Shown here one piece after another: positions 43,790 to 56,500 of a stretch of DNA of 60,000 nucleotides. The position numbers and the translations under genes are program-made. Origin of the DNA: Strigamia acuminata. Taxonomy: Eukaryota; Arthropoda; Chilopoda; Geophilomorpha; Linotaeniidae. The notes beneath the pieces are model-generated. The model searched no databases. It had not been told where the DNA came from and worked only from the letters and a program-made list of their open reading frames with translations. The stretch is from NCBI GenBank assembly GCA_949358305.1, contig OX442314.1, positions 65,173,369-65,233,368 of the forward strand, written 5' to 3'. Positions within the stretch are counted from its first letter, which is position 1; the number at the start of each line of letters is the position of its first letter.

Positions 43790-44562
43790 TGTTGCGAGCA
43801 CGCGCAACATGGATTTTTGCTATCGCAATAGCGGATTTGCTTTGATTAATCATTAATTTAAGTTTGTGTTTAGTTAATAGTGCAGCTTAAGTTTTGGCTA
43901 AAGGTTAAATGAATTTCGTGTAGTTTGTGACGTGTGAGTGGTGAATTACCTGATTTAAGCTGTCTTTCTTAAGGTAATCTTGCATCTTTTCTTTGATTCT
44001 TTGGAGTTTTACTGCTTGGATTCGTCCAAAGAGTTGCTGTTGTTAGTTCCTAAGTTAGTTTATTTATTTGAAACACTTTGTCTTAATTTATTACGGTTTT
44101 GTGCCTTTTGTAATGATTTTATACTCGAAACTGTGTATTTTCTTGTATACGCTTTATCATTTTGTCACTAGAGGGACAATTCGCCTCTTGCGAGCGATTG
44201 TTGCCACTCGTTGCTAAGAGCCGCTGCTCTAATTGTTGTAGGTTGCGCAGCAACTACACTGACTTGTTATATAGTTTTTCTAGTCCTAAGTAACGTTGAT
44301 TTTCTCCTCTCTTATGTGTAATGTTTTGATAGATTTTAACTTTACAATAAATTCGTTTTTGTGTGCTAACTTGAGCACAATAGTATTGAATTATCCCAAC
44401 ATGTTCAGCAGCTCACTTTACAGGTTTCACATCAAGGTTTTTCCTGTAATGGACTTTCTTCTTTGGGATTCTTCACAAGTTCTGGTAAATAGGGTTATTT
44501 ATTTTAACCATTTTCTAATGTCTTCTAGAGTGCAACACGGTCTTCAAGCACTGCTAGAAACA
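43790..44562 (+). repeat. Element 3 3' LTR
   Basis: 773 bp, nearly identical to 38571-39342. The polyadenylation signal AATAAA is at 44346-44351. Confidence 0.95.
44346..44351 (+). promoter_or_regulatory. Polyadenylation signal, element 3
   Basis: AATAAA in the 3' LTR, about 210 bp from its end. Confidence 0.5.
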
Positions 44563-47500
44563 GATGAGATCAAAAGTCTATTCTCCAAAATCATTGCTTG
44601 GATGTTGCTAAAACTTGCATTGAAGGCTTCTAGTAAGGTTTAAACACTATATCTAAACATTCAGAGACATTGGTCTTGTGGTGTTTGTGCTAAGTCAACT
44701 GTGATGAGATCAAAAGTCTATTCTCCAAAATCATTGCTTGGATGTTGCTAAAACTTGCATTGAAGGCTTCTAGTAAGGTTTACACACTATTTCTGAACAT
44801 TCAGAGACATTGGACTTGTGGTGTTTGTGCCAAGTCAACTGTGATGAGATCAAAAGTCTATTCTCCAAAATCATTGCTTGGATGTTGCTAAAACTTGCAT
44901 TGAAGGCTTCTAGTAAGGTTTACACACTATTTCTGAACATTCAGAGACATTGGTCTTGTGGTGTTTGTGCCAAGTCAACTGTGATATCAAATGAGCTCCA
45001 AAGTCCGTTCTCAAAAATCATTGCTTGGATGTTGCTAAAACTTGCATTGAAGGCTTCTACTAAGGTTTAAGCACTATTTCTGAACATTCAGAGACATTGA
45101 TCTTGTGGTGTTTGTGCTAAGTCAACTGTGATGAGATCAAAAGTGTATTCTCCCAAATCGTTGCTAGGATGTTGCTAAAACTTGCATTGAAGGCTTCTAG
45201 TAAGGTTTAAACACTATTTCTGAACATTCAGAGACATTGGTCTTGTGGTGTTTGTGCTAAGTCAACTGTGATGAGATCAAAAGTCTATTCTCCCAAATCG
45301 TTGCTAGGATGTTGCTAAAACTTGCATTGAAGGTTTCTAGTAAGGTTTAAACACTATATCTGAACATTCTGAGACATTGACTTGTGGTGTTTGTGCCAAG
45401 TCAACTGTGATGAGATCAAAAGTCTATTCTCCAAAATCATTGCTTGGATGTTGCTAAAACTTGCATTGAAGGCTTCTAGTAAGGTTTACACACTATTTCT
45501 GAACATTCAGAGACATTGGTCTTGTGGTGTTTGTGCCAAGTCAACTGTGATATCAAATGAGCTCCAAAGTCCGTTCTCAAAAATCATTGCTTGGATGTTG
45601 CTAAAACTTGCATTGAAGGCTTCTACTAAGGTTTAAACACTATTTCTGAACATTCAGAGACATTGATCTTGTGGTGTTTGTGCTAAGTCAACTGTAATGA
45701 GATCAAAAATCTATTCTCCCAAATCATTGCTTAGATGTTGCTAAAACTTGCATTGAAGGCTTCTACTAAGGTTTAAACACTATTTCTGAACATTCAGAGA
45801 CATTGATCTTGTGGTGTTTGTGCTAAGTCAACTGTGATGAGATCAAAAGTGTATTCTCCCAAATCATTGCTTGGATGTTGCTAAAACTTACATTGAAGGC
45901 TTCTAGTAAGGTTTAAACACTATTTCTGAACATTCAGAGACATTGATCTTGTGGTGTTTGTGCTAAGTCAACTGTGATGAGATCAAAAGTCTATTCTCCC
46001 AAATCGTTGCTAGGATGTTGCTAAAACTTGCATTGAAGGCTTCTAGTAAGGTTTAAACACTATATCTGAACATTCTGAGACATTGAACTTGTGGTGTTTG
46101 TGCTAAGTCAACTGTAATGAGATCAAAAATCTATTCTCCCAAATCATTGCTTAGATGTTGCTAAAACTTGCATTGAAGGCTTCTACTAAGGTTTAAACAC
46201 TATTTCTGAACATTCAGAGACATTGATCTTGTGGTGTTTGTGCTAAGTCAACTGTGATGAGATCAAAAGTCTATTCTTCCAAATCATTGCTTGGATGTTG
46301 CTAAAACTTACATTGAAGGCTTCTAGTAAGGTTTAAACACTATTTCTGAACATTCAGAGACATTGATCTTGTGGTGTTTGTGCTAAGTCAACTGTGATGA
46401 GATCAAAAGTGTATTCTTCCAAATCGTTGCTAGGATGTTGCTAAAACTTGCATTGAAGGCTTCTAGTAAGGTTTAAACACTATTTCTGAACATTCAGAGA
46501 CATTGGTCTTGTGGTGTTTGTGCTAAGTCAACTGTGATGAGATCAAAAGTCTATTCTCCCAAATCGTTGCTAGGATGTTGCTAAAACTTGCATTGAAGGC
46601 TTCTAGTAAGGTTTAAACACTATATCTAAACATTCAGAGACATTGGTCTTGTGGTGTTTGTGCTAAGTCAACTGTGATGAGATCAAAAGTCTATTCTCCC
46701 AAATCATTGCTTGGATGTTGCTAAAACTTACATTGAAGGCTTCTAGTAAGGTTTAAACACTATTTCTGAACATTCAGAGACATTGGTCTTGTGGTGTTTG
46801 TGCTAAGTCAACTGTGATGAGATCAAAAGTCTATTTTCCCAAATCGTTGCTAGGATGTTGCTAAAACTTGCATTGAAGGTTTCTAGTAAGGTTTAAACAC
46901 TATATCTGAACATTCTGAGACATTGGACTTGTGGTGTTTGTGCCAAGTCAACTGTGATGAGATCAAAAGTCTATTCTCCAAAATCATTGCTTGGATGTTG
47001 CTAAAACTTGCATTGAAGGCTTCTAGTAAGGTTTACACACTATTTCTGAACATTCAGAGACATTGATCTTGTGGTGTTTGTGCCAAGTCAACTGTGATGA
47101 GATCAAAAGTCTATTCTCCAAAATCATTGCTTGGATGTTGCTAAAACTTGCATTAAAGGCTTCTAGTAAGGTTTAAACACTATATCTGAACATTCAGAGA
47201 CATTGGACTTGTGGTGTTTGTGCTAAGTCAACTGTGATATCAAATGAGCTCCAAAGTCCGTTCTCAAAAATTATTGCTTGGATGTTGCTAAAACTTGCAT
47301 TAAAGGCTTCTAGTAAGGTTTAAACACTATATCTGAACATTCTGAGACATTGGACTTGTGGTGTTTGTGCCAAGTCAACTGTGATGAGATCAAAAGTCTA
47401 TTCTCCAAAATCATTGCTTGGATGTTGCTAAAACTTGCATTGAAGGCTTCTAGTAAGGTTTACACACTATTTCTGAACATTCAGAGACATTGATCTTGTG

Positions 47501-50500
47501 GTGTTTGTGCCAAGTCAACTGTGATGAGATCAAAAGTGTATTCTCCCAAATCGTTGCTAGGATGTTGCTAAAACTTGCATTGAAGGCTTCTAGTAAGGTT
47601 TAAACACTATTTCTGAACATTCAGAGACATTGGTCTTGTGGTGTTTGTGCTAAGTCAACTGTGATGAGATCAAAAGTCTATTCTCCCAAATCGTTGCTAG
47701 GATGTTGCTAAAACTTGCATTGAAGGTTTCTAGTAAGGTTTAAACACTATATCTGAACATTCTGAGACATTGGACTTGTGGTGTTTGTGCCAAGTACACT
47801 GTGATGAGATCAAATGTCTATTCTCTAAAATCATTGCCTGGATGTTGCTAAAACTTGCATTGAAGGCTTCTAGTAAGGTTTACACACTATTTCTGAACAT
47901 TCAGAGACATTGGTCTTGTGGTGTTTGTGCCAAGTCAACTGTGATATCAAATGAGCTCCAAAGTCCGTTCTCAAAAATCATTGCTTGGATGTTGCTAAAA
48001 CTTGCATTGAAGGCTTCTACTAAGGTTTAAACACTATTTCTGAACATTCAGAGACATTGATCTTGTGGTGTTTGTGCTAAGTCAACTGTGATGAGATCAA
48101 AAGTGTATTCTTCCAAATCGTTGCTAGGATGTTGCTAAAACTTGCATTGAAGGCTTCTAGTAAGGTTTAAACACTATATCTAAACATTCAGAGACATTGG
48201 TCTTGTGGTGTTTGTGCTAAGTCAACTGTGATGAGATCAAAAGTCTATTCTCCCAAAATCATTGCTTGGATGTTGCTAAAACTTACATTGAAGGCTTCTA
48301 CTAAAGTTTAAACACTATTTCTGAACATTCAGAGACATTGATCTTGTGGTGTTTGTGCTAAGTCAACTGTGATGAGATCAAAAGTGTATTCTTCCAAATC
48401 GTTGCTAGGATGTTGCTAAAACTTGCATTGAAGGCTTCTAGTAAGGTTTAAACACTATTTCTGAACATTCAGAGACATTGGTCTTGTAGTGTTTGTGCTA
48501 AGTCAACTGTGATGAGATCAAAAGTCTATTCTCCCAAATCGTTGCTAGGATGTTGCTAAAACTTGCATTGAAGGCTTCTAGTAAGGTTTAAACACTATAA
48601 CTAAACATTCAGAGACATTGGTCTTGTGGTGTTTGTGCTAAGTCAACTGTGATGAGATCAAAAGTCTATTCTCCCAAATCATTGCTTGGATGTTGCTAAA
48701 ACTTACATTGAAGGCTTCTAGTAAGGTTTAAACACTATTTCTGAACATTCAAAGACATTGGTCTTGTGGTGTTTGTGCCAAGTCAACTGTGATATCAAAT
48801 GAGCTCCAAAGTCCGTTCTCAAAAATCATTGCTTGGATGTTGCTAAAACTTGCATTGAAGGCTTCTACTAAGGTTTAAACACTATTTCTGAACATTCAGA
48901 GACATTGATCTTGTGGTGTTTGTGCTAAGTCAACTGTGATGAGATCAAAAGTCTATTCTCCCAAATCATTGCTTAGATGTTGCTAAAACTTGCATTGAAG
49001 GCTTCTACTAAGGTTTAAACACTATTTCTGAACATTCAGAGACATTGATCTTGTGGTGTTTGTGCTAAGTCAACTGTGATGAGATCAAAAGTGTATTCTC
49101 CCAAAATCATTGCTTGGATGTTTCTAAAACTTACATTGAAGGCTTCTACTAAGGTTTAAACACTATTTCTGAACATTCAGAGACATTGATCTTGTGGTGT
49201 TTGTGCTAAGTCAACTGTGATTAGATCAAAAGTCTATTCTCCCAAATCATTGGTTGGATGTCTCTAAAACTTACATTGGAGCCTTCTACTAAGGTTTAAA
49301 CACTATTTCTGAACATTCAGAGACATTGGTCTTGTGGTGTTTGTGCTAAGTCAACTGTGATGAGATCAAAAGTCTATTCTCCCAAATCATTGGTTGGATG
49401 TTTCTAAAATTTACATTGGAGCCTTCTACTAAGGTTTAAACACTATTTTTGAACATTCAGAGACATTGGTCTTGTGGTGTTTGTGCTAAGTCAACTGTGA
49501 TGAGATCAAAAGTCTATTCTCCTAAATCAATGGTTGAATGTTTCTAAAACTTACATTGGAGCCTTCTACTAAGGTTTAAACACTATTTCTGAACATTCAG
49601 AGACATTGGACTTGTGGTGTTTGTGCTAAGTCAACTGTGATGAGATCAAAAGTCTATTCTCCCAAATCATTGGTTGGATGTTTCTAAAACTTACATTGGA
49701 GCCTTCTACTAAGGTTTAAACACTATTTCTGAACATTCAGAGACATTGGACTTGTGGTGTTTGTGCTAAGTCAACTGTGATGAGATCAAAAGTCTATTCT
49801 CCCAAATCATTGGTTGGATGTTTCTAAAACTTACATTGGAGCCTTCTACTAAGGTTTAAACACTATTTCTGAACATTCAGAGACATTGGTGTTTGTGCTA
49901 AGTCAACTGTGATGAGATCAAAAGTCTATTCTCCCAAATCATTGGTTGGATGTTTCTAAAACTTACATTGGAGCCTTCTACTAAGGTTTAAACACTATTT
50001 CTGAACATTCAGAGACATTGGACTTGTGGTGTTTGTGCTAAGTCAACTGTGATGAGATCAAAAGTCTATTCTCCCAAATCATTGGTTGGATGTTTCTAAA
50101 ATTTACATTGGAGCCTTCTACTAAGGTTTAAACACTATTTTTGAACATTCAGAGACATTGGTCTTGTCGTGTTTGTGCTAAGTCAACTGTGATGAGATCA
50201 AAAGTCTATTCTCCTAAATCAATGGTTGAATGTTTCTAAAACTTACATTGGAGCCTTCTACTAAGGTTTAAACACTATTTCTGAACATTCAGAGACATTG
50301 GACTTGTGGTGTTTGTGCTAAGTCAACTGTGATGAGATCAAAAGTCTATTCTCCCAAATCATTGGTTGGATGTTTCTAAAACTTACATTGGAGCCTTCTA
50401 CTAAGGTTTAAACACTATTTCTGAACATTCAGAGACATTGGACTTGTGGTGTTTGTGCTAAGTCAACTGTGATGAGATCAAAAGTCTATTCTCCCAAATC

Positions 50501-53500
50501 ATTGGTTGGATGTTTCTAAAACTTACATTGGAGCCTTCTACTAAGGTTTAAACACTATTTCTGAACATTCAGAGACATTGGTGTTTGTGCTAAGTCAACT
50601 GTGATGAGATCAAAAGTCTATTCTCCCAAATCATTGGTTGGATGTTTCTAAAACTTACATTGGAGCCTTCTACTAAGGTTTAAACACTATTTCTGAACAT
50701 TCAGAGACATTGGACTTGTGGTGTTTGTGCTAAGTCAACTGTGATGAGATCAAAAGTCTATTCTCCCAAATCATTGGTTGGATGTTTCTAAAACTTACAT
50801 TGGAGCCTTCTACTAAGGTTTAAACACTATTTCTGAACATTCAGAGACATTGGTCTTGTGGTGTTTGTGCTAAGTCAACTGCGATGTGAAATGAACTCAA
50901 AATTTTTTTTTCAAAATTTATTGCTTGGGTGTTGCTAAAACTTATATTGAAGGCTTCTACTAAGGTTTAAACACTATTTCTGAACGTTCAGAGACATTGG
51001 ACTTGTGGTGTTTGTGCTAAGTCAACTGTGATGAGATCAAAAGTCTATTCTCCCAAATCATTGGTTGGATGTTTCTAAAACTTACATTGGAGCCTTCTAC
51101 TAAGGTTTAAACACTATTTCTGAACATTCAGAGACATTGGTCTTGTGGTGTTTGTGCTAAGTCAACTGTGATGAGATCAAGAGTCTATTCTCCTAAATCA
51201 ATGGTTGAATGTTTCTAAAACTTACATTGGAGCCTTCTACTAAGGTTTAAACACTATTTCTGAACATTCAGAGACATTGGACTTGTGGTGTTTCTGCTAA
51301 GTCAACTGTGATGAGATCAAAAGTCTATTCTCCCAAATCATTGGTTGGATGTTTCTAAAACTTACATTGGAGCCTTCTACTAAGGTTTAAACACTATTTC
51401 TGAACATTCAGAGACATTGGACTTGTGGTGTTTGTGCTAAGTCAACTGTGATGAGATCAAAAGTCTATTCTCCCAAATCATTGGTTGGATGTTTCTAAAA
51501 CTTACATTGGAGCCTTCTACTAAGGTTTAAACACTATTTCTGAACATTCAGAGACATTGGTGTTTGTGCTAAGTCAACTGTGATGAGATCAAAAGTCTAT
51601 TCTCCCAAATCATTGGTTGGATGTTTCTAAAACTTACATTGGAGCCTTCTACTAAGGTTTAAACACTATTTCTGAACATTCAGAGACATTGGACTTGTGG
51701 TGTTTGTGCTAAGTCAACTGTGATGAGATCAAAAGTCTATTCTCCCAAATCATTGGTTGGATGTTTCTAAAACTTACATTGGAGCCTTCTACTAAGGTTT
51801 AAACACTATTTCTGAACATTCAGAGACATTGGACTTGTGGTGTTTGTGCTAAGTCAACTGTGATGAGATCAAAAGTCTATTCTCCCAAATCATTGGTTGG
51901 ATGTTTCTAAAATTTACATTGGAGCCTTCTACTAAGGTTTAAACACTATTTCTGAACGTTCAGAGACATTGGACTTGTGGTGTTTGTGCTAAGTCAACTG
52001 TGATGAGATCAAAAGTCTATTCTCCCAAATCATTGGTTGGATGTTTCTAAAACTTACATTGGAGCCTTCTACTAAGGTTTAAACACTATTTCTGAACATT
52101 CAGAGACATTGGTCTTGTGGTGTTTGTGCTAAGTCAACTGTGATGAGATCAAGAGTCTATTCTCCTAAATCAATGGTTGAATGTTTCTAAAACTTACATT
52201 GGAGCCTTCTACTAAGGTTTAAACACTATTTCTGAACATTCAGAGACATTGGACTTGTGGTGTTTCTGCTAAGTCAACTGTGATGAGATCAAAAGTCTAT
52301 TCTCCCAAATCATTGGTTGGATGTTTCTAAAACTTACATTGGAGCCTTCTACTAAGGTTTAAACACTATTTCTGAACATTCAGAGACATTGGACTTGTGG
52401 TGTTTGTGCTAAGTCAACTGTGATGAGATCAAAAGTCTATTCTCCCAAATCATTGGTTGGATGTTTCTAAAACTTACATTGGAGCCTTCTACTAAGGTTT
52501 AAACACTATTTCTGAACATTCAGAGACATTGGTCTTGTGGTGTTTGTGCTAAGTCAACTGTGATGAGATCAAAAGTCTATTCTCCCAAATCATTGGTTGG
52601 ATGTTTCTAAAATTTACATTGGAGCCTTCTACTAAGGTTTAAACACTATTTCTGAACATTCAGAGACATTGGTCTTGTGGTGTTTGTGCTAAGTCAACTG
52701 TGATGAGATCAAAAGTCTATTCTCCTAAATCAATGGTTGAATGTTTCTAAAACTTACATTGGAGCCTTCTACTAAGGTTTAAACACTATTTCTGAACATT
52801 CAGAGACATTGGACTTGTGGTGTTTGTGCTAAGTCAACTGTGATGAGATCAAAAGTCTATTCTCCCAAATCATTGGTTGGATGTTTCTAAAACTTACATT
52901 GGAGCCTTCTACTAAGGTTTAAACACTATTTCTGAACATTCAGAGACATTGGACTTGTGGTGTTTGTGCTAAGTCAACTGTGATGAGATCAAAAGTCTAT
53001 TCTCCCAAATCATTGGTTGGATGTCTCTAAAACTTACATTGGAGCCTTCTACTAAGGTTTAAACACTATTTCTGAACATTCAGAGACATTGGTCTTGTGG
53101 TGTTTGTGCTAAGTCAACTGTGATTAGATCAAAAGTCTATTCTCCTAAATCAATGGTTGAATGTTTCTAAAACTTACATTGGAGCCTTCTACTAAGGTTT
53201 AAACACTATTTCTGAACATTCAGAGACATTGGACTTGTGGTGTTTGTGCTAAGTCAACTGTGATGAGATCAAAAGTCTATTCTCCCAAATCATTGGTTGG
53301 ATGTTTCTAAAACTTACATTGGAGCCTTCTACTAAGGTTTAAACACTATTTCTGAACATTCAGAGACATTGGACTTGTGGTGTTTGTGCTAAGTCAACTG
53401 TGATGAGATCAAAAGTCTATTCTCCCAAATCATTGGTTGGATGTTTCTAAAACTTACTTTGGAGCCTTCTACTAAGGTTTAAACACTATTTCTGAACATT

Positions 53501-56500
53501 CAGAGACATTGGTGTTTGTGCTAAGTCAACTGCGATCTGAAATGAGCTCAAAATTTTTTTTTCAAAATTTATTGCTTGGGTGTTGCTAAAACTTACATTT
53601 AAGGCTTCTACAAAGGTTTAAACACTATTTATAAACATTCAGACACATTGGACTTGTGGTGTTTGTGCTAAGTCAACTGTGATGAGATTAAAAGTCTATT
53701 CTCCCAAATCATTGGTTGGATGTTTCTAAAACTTACATTGGAGCCTTCTACTAAGGTTTAAACACTATTTCTGAACATTCAGAGACATTGGTCTTGTGGT
53801 GTTTGTGCTAAGTCAACTGTGATGAGATCAAAAGTCTATTCTCCCAAATCATTGGTTGGATGTTTCTAAAATTTACATTAAAGCCTTCTACTAAGGTTTA
53901 AACACTATTTCTGAACATTCAGAGACATTGGTCTTGTGGTGTTTGTGCTAAGTCAACTGTGATGAGATCAAAAGTCTATTCTCCTAAATCAATGGTTGAA
54001 TGTTTCTAAAACTTACATTGGAGCCTTCTACTAAGGTTTAAACACTATTTCTGAACATTCAGAGACATTGGACTTGTGGTGTTTGTGCTAAGTCAACTGT
54101 GATGAGATCAAAAGTCTATTCTCCCAAATCATTGGTTGGATGTTTCTAAAACTTACATTGGAGCCTTCTACTAAGGTTTAAACACTATTTCTGAACATTC
54201 AGAGACATTGGACTTGTGGTGTTTGTGCTAAGTCAACTGTGATGAGATCAAAAGTCTATTCTCCCAAATCATTGGTTGGATGTTTCTAAAACTTACATTG
54301 GAGCCTTCTACTAAGGTTTAAACACTATTTCTGAACATTCAGAGACATTGGTCTTGTGGTGTTTGTGCTAAGTCAACTGTGATTAGATCAAAAGTCTATT
54401 CTCCCAAATCATTGGTTGGATGTCTCTAAAACTTACATTGGAGCCTTCTACTAAGGTTTAAACACTATTTTTGAACATTCAGAGACATTGGTCTTGTGGT
54501 GTTTGTGCTAAGTCAACTGTGATGAGATCAAAAGTCTATTCTCCTAAATCAATGGTTGAATGTTTCTAAAACTTACATTGGAGCCTTCTACTAAGGTTTA
54601 AACAATATTTCTGAACATTCAGAGACATTGGTCTTGTGGTGTTTGTGCTAAGTCAACTGTGATGAGATCAAAAGTCTATTCTCCCAAATCATTGGTTGGA
54701 TGTTTCTAAAATTTACATTAAAGCCTTCTACTAAGGTTTAAACACTATTTCTGAACATTCAGAGACATTGGTCTTGTGGTGTTTGTGCTAAGTCAACTGT
54801 GATGAGATCAAAAGTCTATTCTCCTAAATCAATGGTTGAATGTTTCTAAAACTTACATTGGAGCCTTCTACTAAGGTTTAAACACTATTTCTGAACATTC
54901 AGAGACATTGGACTTGTGGTGTTTGTGCTAAGTCAACTGTGATGAGATCAAAAGTCTATTCTCCCAAATCATTGGTTGGATGTTTCTAAAACTTACATTG
55001 GAGCCTTCTACTAAGGTTTAAACACTATTTCTGAACATTCAGAGACATTGGACTTGTGGTGTTTGTGCTAAGTCAACTGTGATGAGATCAAAAGTCTATT
55101 CTCCCAAATCATTGGTTGGATGTTTCTAAAACTTACATTGGAGCCTTCTACTAAGGTTTAAACACTATTTCTGAACATTCAGAGACATTGGTCTTGTGGT
55201 GTTTGTGCTAAGTCAACTGTGATTAGATCAAAAGTCTATTCTCCCAAATCATTGGTTGGATGTCTCTAAAACTTACATTGGAGCCTTCTACTAAGGTTTA
55301 AACACTATTTTTGAACATTCAGAGACATTGGTCTTGTGGTGTTTGTGCTAAGTCAACTGTGATGAGATCAAAAGTCTATTCTCCTAAATCAATGGTTGAA
55401 TGTTTCTAAAACTTACATTGGAGCCTTCTACTAAGGTTTAAACAATATTTCTGAACATTCAGAGACATTGGACTTGTGGTGTTTGTGCTAAGTCAACTGT
55501 GATGAGATCAAAAGTCTATTCTCCCAAATCATTGGTTGGATGTTTCTAAAACTTACATTGGAGCCTTCTACTAAGGTTAAAACACTATTTCTGAACATTC
55601 AGAGACATTGGACTTGTGGTGTTTGTGCTAAGTCAACTGTGATGAGATCAAAAGTCTATTCTCCCAAATCATTGGTTGGATGTTTCTAAAACTTACATTG
55701 GAGCCTTCTACTAAGGTTTAAACACTATTTCTGAACATTCAGAGACATTGGTGTTTGTGCTAAGTCAACTGTGATGAGATCAAAAGTCTATTCTCCCAAA
55801 TCATTGGTTGGATGTTTCTAAAACTTACATTGGAGCCTTCTACTAAGGTTTAAACACTATTTCTGAACATTCAGAGACATTGGACTTGTGGTGTTTGTGC
55901 TAAGTCAACTGTGATGAGATCAAAAGTCTATTCTCCCAAATCATTGGTTGGATGTTTCTAAAACTTACATTGGAGCCTTCTACTAAGGTTTAAACACTAT
56001 TTCTGAACATTCAGAGACATTGGTCTTGTGGTGTTTGTGCTAAGTCAACTGCGATGTGAAATGAACTCAAAATTTTTTTTTCAAAATTTATTGCTTGGGT
56101 GTTGCTAAAACTTATATTGAAGGCTTCTACTAAGGTTTAAACACTATTTCTGAACGTTCAGAGACATTGGTCTTGTGGTGTTTGTGCTAAGTCAACTGTG
56201 ATGAGATCAAAAGTCTATTCTCCCAAATCATTGATTGGATGTTTCTAAAACTTACATTGGAGCCTTCTACTAAGGTTTAAACACTATTTCTGAACATTCA
56301 GAGACATTGGTCTTGTGGTGTTTGTGCTAAGTCAACTGTGATGAGATCAAAAGTCTATTCTCCTAAATCAATGGTTGAATGTTTCTAAAACTTACATTGG
56401 AGCCTTCTACTAAGGTTTAAACACTATTTCTGAACATTCAGAGACATTGGACTTGTGGTGTTTGTGCTAAGTCAACTGTGATGAGATCAAAAGTCTATTC

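Larger units (their letters stand above)
38571..44562 (+). mobile_element. Element 3: LTR retrotransposon with no convincing coding capacity
   Basis: 5992 bp: 5' LTR 38571-39342, interior 39343-43789, 3' LTR 43790-44562. An exact 4-bp duplication GATG (38567-38570, 44563-44566) flanks it. It has a tRNA-His-like primer site, the shared leader motif and the shared 3' internal motif, but the interior lacks Gag, protease, RT and integrase signatures on both strands. Large non-coding LTR elements moved by other elements are known from other genomes. The strand is set by the primer site and LTR starts. Near-identical LTRs show it moved recently. Confidence 0.9.
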
